DNA of 49,557 bases from Micromonospora sp. CPCC 205371 (GTDB lineage: Bacteria > Actinomycetota > Actinomycetes > Mycobacteriales > Micromonosporaceae). Each line of letters opens with the position of its first letter. Within the stretch, counting starts at the first letter, position 1. Where the stretch lies: contig NZ_JAIBNX010000037.1 of NCBI RefSeq assembly GCF_026130045.1, positions 1 through 49,557 on the forward strand, read 5' to 3'. Below, piece by piece: positions 46,001 through 49,557 of the stretch. The position numbers were made by a program, and so were the translations under genes. The notes under the pieces were generated by a model. It searched no databases and was not told the origin of the DNA. It saw only the letters and a program-made list of their open reading frames with translations.

Positions 46001-47188
46001 CTGGAGCATGTTCACGCTCGCCGAGGCGATGTACTTGCCCTTCAGCTTGCCGACGTCGAGGGTTATCACCGAACGCCACAGGCCGCAGCCACTGCCGCAG
46101 TTGCTCCAGGTGTCCAACCCAACCCGCATGCCCCCGGACCGGGGCCAACTGCTGTCGCCGGTCCAGCCCCGGCTCGCGGCCCCCTGGAACACGTTCGCCC
46201 ACGCCTTGCGCGTCGATGTGAACGGCGGATCGATGTAGAGCGGGAACGTCACGCGCGGGTCGGCCATCATCGCCGCGTCGGGCTCCAGCACCACACCGGT
46301 ACCGGTGAGGTCCACCTCGACGTCGCCGATCCGAGCAGGGTCGCCGGGCGATGCCGCGGTGGCTCGCGCCGCCCCGTTTCCGGATACCGACGAGTCCCAC
46401 ATGATGCCCTGGCCCGCCTCGAACACCACCGCCCCGGAATCGTCGACCACCCTGATCGTTCCCGACTCGGGGTCCTCGACCGTCTCGAGGCCGACGGTCT
46501 CGATCGTCAGCTTGATCGACGACAGCGCCGGGTTGGCCGCCGCCTGCGCCGACTTGACGACCAGCACCCAGGAGAAGCCGACCGACTCGGCCTGCACGGC
46601 GAGGTCGACATCCGGCAGGACGTTCGGGAACGTCGCCACCGCGCCACTGAGTACCGGTGCGGGCAGCGGCCCGTACGGCCAGCGCAACGAGAGGGAACCA
46701 CCGTCGGGGTCGGTCGCGGTGACGAACGGGCGGTCGCCACCAGGGCCTGTCTCGATCCGGATCACCGTCGCCGCGGCGGGCGCCCAACCGGCCCCGCGCG
46801 CGGCGGGGGGCGGGGCGGTGGGCCCCCCCCGGGCCGCCGCCGGCGGCACCCAGTACGGCTCGACCGCGATCTCCGCGTCGAGGGTCCCGGTCGGGGTGGC
46901 GTACACCTGCCGATCGACGTCGCGCAGGCCGAGCACCTCGACCCTGGTCTCACAGGCCCGCGCGAGCCGGTACGCCTCGAACTCGTCCTGAGCGGACGGT
47001 GCACCGTCGAACGACGGGCAGTCGGGGATCGGAAGCGGACTGTCAGGTGGCTCGTCTTCGGCCCGGGCCGGTGCGGCGAACACGCCGGTCGCCAGGAGAG
47101 CCGCGGCGACCACCGACGCAGTCCGCCGCCGGAAAGAACGAAACCGGAATCCCAGAAATGAACCGACATGGCGCTTCACACCAGTCAC
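42806..47188 (-). CDS. Giant secreted LamG-domain protein
   Basis: About 1460 codons. A signal peptide (1-43, ending APARA) is followed by a beta-rich N-terminal part, a DNRLRE-like cell-surface domain with a conserved Cys cluster, Ig-like repeats and three LamG/jellyroll domains at about residues 733-925, 940-1145 and 1160-1363. The GTG at 47188 has GGAGGGG upstream. Good coding ends near 43045; the frame then stays open to 42806 across the RHS signal-peptide region, adding about 80 odd Pro/Arg/Trp-rich residues. Either it has a long tail overlap or a frameshift links it to the RHS gene. It probably works on the cell surface with the RHS protein. Confidence 0.75.
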   Translation of the reverse strand: MTGVKRHVGSFLGFRFRSFRRRTASVVAAALLATGVFAAPARAEDEPPDSPLPIPDCPSFDGAPSAQDEFEAYRLARACETRVEVLGLRDVDRQVYATPTGTLDAEIAVEPYWVPPAAARGGPTAPPPAARGAGWAPAAATVIRIETGPGGDRPFVTATDPDGGSLSLRWPYGPLPAPVLSGAVATFPNVLPDVDLAVQAESVGFSWVLVVKSAQAAANPALSSIKLTIETVGLETVEDPESGTIRVVDDSGAVVFEAGQGIMWDSSVSGNGAARATAASPGDPARIGDVEVDLTGTGVVLEPDAAMMADPRVTFPLYIDPPFTSTRKAWANVFQGAASRGWTGDSSWPRSGGMRVGLDTWSNCGSGCGLWRSVITLDVGKLKGKYIASASVNMLQTHMGGCGAQNLQLWRTKEISNSVSWNGVSWLYGDPLQSKSVPSSNQTGCSGKTNEWVKFDGAEVRKRVQSAADQNYSAISFGVRSSNEDTRDAWRRIKIDSVKLHVTYYIYPPLPDRLTVDGTSCVKNMSGSPWITSRYPTLSARARSSESESVYVRMRIQKYGSDTNHYWYRTPDPVGANATVNRRVTTSLPDGQYEWQARSDSRQTDAVNSGYTDLCYFKVDATKPSVPTVTAPAGPFTEGQDVVLSVSASDPEVGGFRSGLNRYEYSWNTPVFNQKVTPNGATTITRAAATAGRHVLYVRSVDNAGNASDQRTFTFFVGRNIPATAMGMWRLDGDAFDDTGHGHDLTRTAGTGPTYGPDHAGRAGAALTLDGKTCLTSPTVPVRTDAAFTVGLWVRLDAANGSAKVLTQGNTNHSAYQLQYDAATNKWNFSLLTAPGAEFSWKSVGAVSPVALGKWLHVAGTYDPDAGLQRLYFNGVLAAEQAVSFTPWNATATFSLGCLGLPSGAAGHFLTGAVDNVAAWQGLATTAQLKAAMGDVPGAAQVARWEFRSAGEDSSRYGRNLTVGDDVVIGEDPFHRPNGAVELDGKNCLESSGPILGTDRSYSVSTWVRVDSISSLGAIVSTFAKDDHTGPELWTSKTTKSGFDYSFGVLLGQGGLTHRSYANVVGYGRFGQWHHVVLTADADAATLTLYVDGSATGSASDVTGFTATDNRVLVGCSYYPNSSGADQPAFHLDGALHDVRLWRGALTAADVTSMMSGPPAELRARWRLEGAGTDTSGRGHNLTFEGATQYDDGWWCDPDGALEIGGAGSAVTAKPVIATDESFTVSAWVRLDTLTAHAQIVTAAGQNNSAFRLQSNPDGLRSGSVMTRGAAASPRWKAASGGPTPAVGTWYHLAGVYDLRAKQTRLYVSGALAATGTGPDSPWNATGPLLLGAASTSPGTRISRLDGAIDDIVVWQGAVPEHVISQIAGAPVPQWSPHGWGVPPCLPRTPGRARAPVRLWPPRPRSPWRRLWSWSPRRWPPPESTVTRSPMCPARWIRCPVRRRRSRTPPRTGTGRPSTP

Positions 47189-47289
47189 GAGGCCCCTCCA
47201 CCGTGCATGAACGACGCGGAAGGTATAGCGGTCGATTTCTGGCCGCGACAATCCATCATGCGAGCGGCGCGGCAAACGTCCCGAATTTG

Positions 47290-47305
47290 TTGCAGGATGC
47301 TGCAA
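47290..47305 (-). promoter_or_regulatory. TTGCAG-N4-CTGCAA palindrome upstream of the LamG gene
   Basis: TTGCAG, GATG and CTGCAA match the core of the site upstream of the PL8 lyase gene; the palindrome extends one base each side (GTTGCAG, CTGCAAC). It lies 101 bases before the GTG start. A likely operator. The 47189-47392 gap holds no other feature. Confidence 0.55.
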
Positions 47306-47392
47306 CGGGCTCGGGGGGAGGCGCTCGCCACCCGACGAACGTCGTGCTGACGCCTTGACTCGGTGCGGCACCGAGGCCGGCTGGGCGACGCG

Positions 47393-48241
47393 TCAGAGTC
47401 GGGTGGCGGCCCGCACCAGGCCGGCGAGGGCCCGGGAGCGGCTGTGTGGCGGCCATGCGATCAGCGTCGTCACCGTCGGGGCGTCGAGCACAGGTACGGC
47501 GGTGACGTCGGGGCGCAGGACGGCGCGCGACGACTCCGGCAGCACCGCCACCGCGCGGCCGAGCGCGATCAGCTGGAGCAGCTGAGCATGGTCGCGCACC
47601 TCCGGGCCGGGCCCGTCCGGGTAGGCGCCGTCGCGGCAGGGCCAGCGCGGGAGCGGCAGGCCCGACACCGCGGCGACGTCGGCCATCCGCAGGTGGGCCC
47701 GGCCGGCGAGGGGGTGCCCGGCCGGCAGCACCGCGACCTGGCCCTCCGTGCACAGCTCCTCGGCGTCGAACCCCACGGTCGAGTCGAACGGCCGGTGCAG
47801 CAGCGCCACGTCGGCCCGGCCGTCGCGCAGCAGCCGCTCCTGCTCGCCGATCCCGCACAGGAGCACGTCGACGGCGACCGCGCCGGGCTCGGCGGCGTAC
47901 GCGTCGAGCAGCTTCGACAGCAACTCGGCGGAGGCTCCCGCCTTCGTGACGAGGACCAGGCCGGGGTGACCGGTCGCGGAGAGGGCGGCGCGGCGGGTGC
48001 GGCGGCTGGCGGCGTCGACCGCGTCGAGGGCTGCCCGGCCCTCACGCAGCAGCACCGAGCCGGCCTCGGTCAGCGTGACGGTGCGGCTCGTGCGCTCCAG
48101 CAGCGTCACCCCGAGGCGCCGCTCGAGCTGCCGGATCGCCCGCGACAGCGGCGGCTGCGCGGTCCCCGGCCCCTGCGCGGCCCGGCCGTAATGCAACTCC
48201 CCGGCGTCGGCGGCGCAGTAGCGCAACTCCCGCGTCTCCAT
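47393..48241 (-). CDS. LysR-family transcriptional regulator
   Basis: 282 residues. An N-terminal winged HTH (AQPPLSRAIRQLERRLGVTLLERT, about 28-50) precedes a two-lobed periplasmic-binding-like effector domain. It is divergent from an SDR gene with a LysR box in the gap, so it most likely controls that gene and itself. The HTH entry reads AAQGPGTAQPP, slightly unusual. Confidence 0.9.
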   Translation of the reverse strand: METRELRYCAADAGELHYGRAAQGPGTAQPPLSRAIRQLERRLGVTLLERTSRTVTLTEAGSVLLREGRAALDAVDAASRRTRRAALSATGHPGLVLVTKAGASAELLSKLLDAYAAEPGAVAVDVLLCGIGEQERLLRDGRADVALLHRPFDSTVGFDAEELCTEGQVAVLPAGHPLAGRAHLRMADVAAVSGLPLPRWPCRDGAYPDGPGPEVRDHAQLLQLIALGRAVAVLPESSRAVLRPDVTAVPVLDAPTVTTLIAWPPHSRSRALAGLVRAATRL

Positions 48242-48262
48242 GCGGCCACGGTACCCCCGGAT

Positions 48263-48281
48263 CGATACCCCTGAGGTATCG
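48263..48281. promoter_or_regulatory. LysR box between divergent LysR and SDR genes
   Basis: CGATACC, five bases and GGTATCG form a perfect inverted repeat containing ATAC-N7-GTAT, the T-N11-A type LysR box. It is 22 bases from the LysR start and 54 bases before the SDR start. Confidence 0.75.
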
Positions 48282-48335
48282 CTGCGCACCCAATCGGTGT
48301 TGGAGGCCCGCCACGCCGCGAACAGGATCGGACAC

Positions 48336-49067
48336 ATGACCGAACAGACAATCGCGCTTGTCACCGGCGCCAACAAGGGAATCGGGTACGAGATCGCCGC
48401 CGGCCTGGGCGCGCTCGGCTGGAGCGTCGGGGTCGGTGCCCGCGACGACGAGCGCCGGGAAGCCGCCGTCGAGAAGCTGCGCGCGGCCGGCGTCGACGCG
48501 TTCGGCGTGCCGCTCGACGTGACCGACGACGCCAGCGTCGCCGCCGCGGCGCGCCTGCTGGAGGAGCGCGGCGGCCGCCTCGACGTGCTCGTCAACAACG
48601 CTGGCGTGACCGGCGGCATGCCGCAGCATCCCACGACGGTCGACCTCCGGTCCGTGCGGACGGCCGTGGAAACCAACGTGATCGGCGTCATCCGCGTCAC
48701 CAACGCGATGCTGCCGCTGCTACGCCGCTCGGCGTCGCCCCGGATCGTCAACATGTCGAGCTCCGTCGGCTCGCTCACCCGGCAGACCGCGTCACCCGAC
48801 GAGCGGGTGACCGGCCCGATCTCGGTCGCGTACTCGCCATCCAAGACCATGCTGAACGCGGTCACCGTGCAGTACGCCAAGGAGTTGCGTGACACGAACA
48901 TCCTGATCAACGCCGGCTGCCCCGGCTACTGCGCGACCGACCTCAACGGCTTTCGCGGCTTCCGTACCCCGGAGCAGGGAGCGGCGATCGGGATCCAACT
49001 CGCGACCCTGCCCGACGGCGGCCCGACCGGCGGCTTCTTCGAGGACGCCGGCGTGGTGCCCTGGTAG
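48336..49067 (+). CDS. Short-chain dehydrogenase/reductase
   Basis: 243 residues. The cofactor motif TGANKGIG (residues about 11-18), NNAG, the catalytic Ser in MSSSVG and YSPSK are all present, making a complete classical SDR that should use NAD(P)H. The form is close to carbonyl-reductase-like SDRs. The substrate is unknown. AGGA lies nine bases before the ATG. It is probably controlled by the divergent LysR protein. Confidence 0.92.
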   Translation: MTEQTIALVTGANKGIGYEIAAGLGALGWSVGVGARDDERREAAVEKLRAAGVDAFGVPLDVTDDASVAAAARLLEERGGRLDVLVNNAGVTGGMPQHPTTVDLRSVRTAVETNVIGVIRVTNAMLPLLRRSASPRIVNMSSSVGSLTRQTASPDERVTGPISVAYSPSKTMLNAVTVQYAKELRDTNILINAGCPGYCATDLNGFRGFRTPEQGAAIGIQLATLPDGGPTGGFFEDAGVVPW

Positions 49068-49153
49068 CTCACGAAGGTAGGAGCTGCCGGCGCGCCCGCG
49101 CGGAGTGGGTGCGCCGGACAGGTCCGTCGCTCACATGCGATTTGACCCACAGG

Positions 49154-49557
49154 TCAGGAGATGAGCTGCTGGTGTCCGATGACGGAGAGTAGTTGCAGCT
49201 TGGTGTGGCTCTCCGTGCCGGGCCGCGTGGTCAGCACGATGAGGGTTTGCGCGCGGTTCTCGGCGTACAGGAATTCGCAGTCGACGTCGATGCGGCCGAG
49301 TTCGGGATGGACGAAGGTCTTGTGGTCGTCGAAGCGCTGGGCGACTTCCTGCCGTTGCCAGAGGCTGACGAACTCGGGGCTGTGTTGCTGGAGTTCGGCG
49401 ACGATCCGGGCGGCTCTGTGGGTGTCGCTGCCGGTGGTCAGCGCGGCGCGCAGGCGGGCCGTGTGGGTGCGGCCGAGGTGCGGGTGGTCTTCCTCGGGAT
49501 AGAAACGGCGTTCGGCCGGGTCGGTGAACCAGCGGTAGTAGGCGCTGCGGGCCAGGC
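49154..49557 (-). CDS. MmyB-type HTH regulator, C-terminal part only
   Basis: 134 residues up to the window edge. YYRWFTDPAERRFYP and the following region up to HQQLIS match the MmyB/MLTR ligand-binding domain that follows an XRE-type HTH in many actinobacterial regulators. The HTH lies outside the window. Such genes often sit beside SDR genes and respond to small ligands; here it is convergent with one. Confidence 0.85.
   Translation of the reverse strand, partial: LARSAYYRWFTDPAERRFYPEEDHPHLGRTHTARLRAALTTGSDTHRAARIVAELQQHSPEFVSLWQRQEVAQRFDDHKTFVHPELGRIDVDCEFLYAENRAQTLIVLTTRPGTESHTKLQLLSVIGHQQLIS

Noticed and set aside
48242-48910. N-terminal extension of the LysR frame over the SDR gene
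   Set aside because: Antisense to a complete SDR gene; LysR proteins start at the METRELRY position.

Overview
The window is very GC-rich DNA with GTG/TTG starts, AfsR-type SARP regulators, an ECF sigma factor carrying a SnoaL-like tail, a MmyB-type HTH regulator and large secreted LamG/RHS proteins. This points to a filamentous actinobacterium, most likely of the Micromonosporaceae/Streptomyces kind. That is inference, because no rRNA or tRNA gene is present. No phage, transposase, CRISPR array or origin was seen, so it reads as an accessory chromosomal region of secretion and catabolism genes. Several G/C homopolymer patches (about 1-60, 2770-2865, 4440-4560, 37153-37215 and 46795-46840) look like consensus errors and break or blur genes.

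Region 1 (1-6506) is the most unusual part. A leftward operon starts with a 64-residue peptide with eight cysteines. It is followed by a MauE-type redox membrane protein, a membrane-anchored CPGC thioredoxin-like protein, a fused ABC exporter and a signal peptidase I-like protease cut by the window edge. The genes touch or overlap. An AfsR-type regulator is transcribed divergently. Together this looks like a dedicated pathway that makes, exports, cleaves and oxidises a small disulfide-rich peptide.

Region 2 (6785-16297) holds three secreted proteins on the minus strand: an NlpC/P60-like protein with a seven-bladed lectin-like propeller, a large toroid/discoidin protein with an exact 372-bp internal duplication, and a trypsin-like protease. 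A second AfsR-type regulator, paralogous to the first, is divergent from the protease.

Region 3 (16514-25867) has short stress and housekeeping units: pirin with a well-defined promoter and twin operators, ECF sigma factor and DUF899 protein, a PL8 polysaccharide lyase, a TetR/SnoaL divergent pair with a large operator, DUF305 and DUF6153 proteins, two gene remnants, and a GH16-like protein with an altered catalytic motif.

Region 4 (26101-37152) contains a secreted alpha/beta hydrolase and then a purine island: a four-gene BMP/nucleoside-type ABC importer, adenine-deaminase-like and amidohydrolase genes overlapping by GTGA, a PucR regulator and a creatininase-family protein with a changed metal-site residue.

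Region 5 (37153-49557) carries a giant secreted RHS protein preceded by a giant secreted LamG protein whose reading frames overlap by 232 nt, then a LysR/SDR divergent pair with a LysR box, and the 3' end of a MmyB-type regulator gene. The LamG gene and the distant PL8 gene share a palindromic upstream site, TTGCAG-N4-CTGCAA, which suggests a common regulator.
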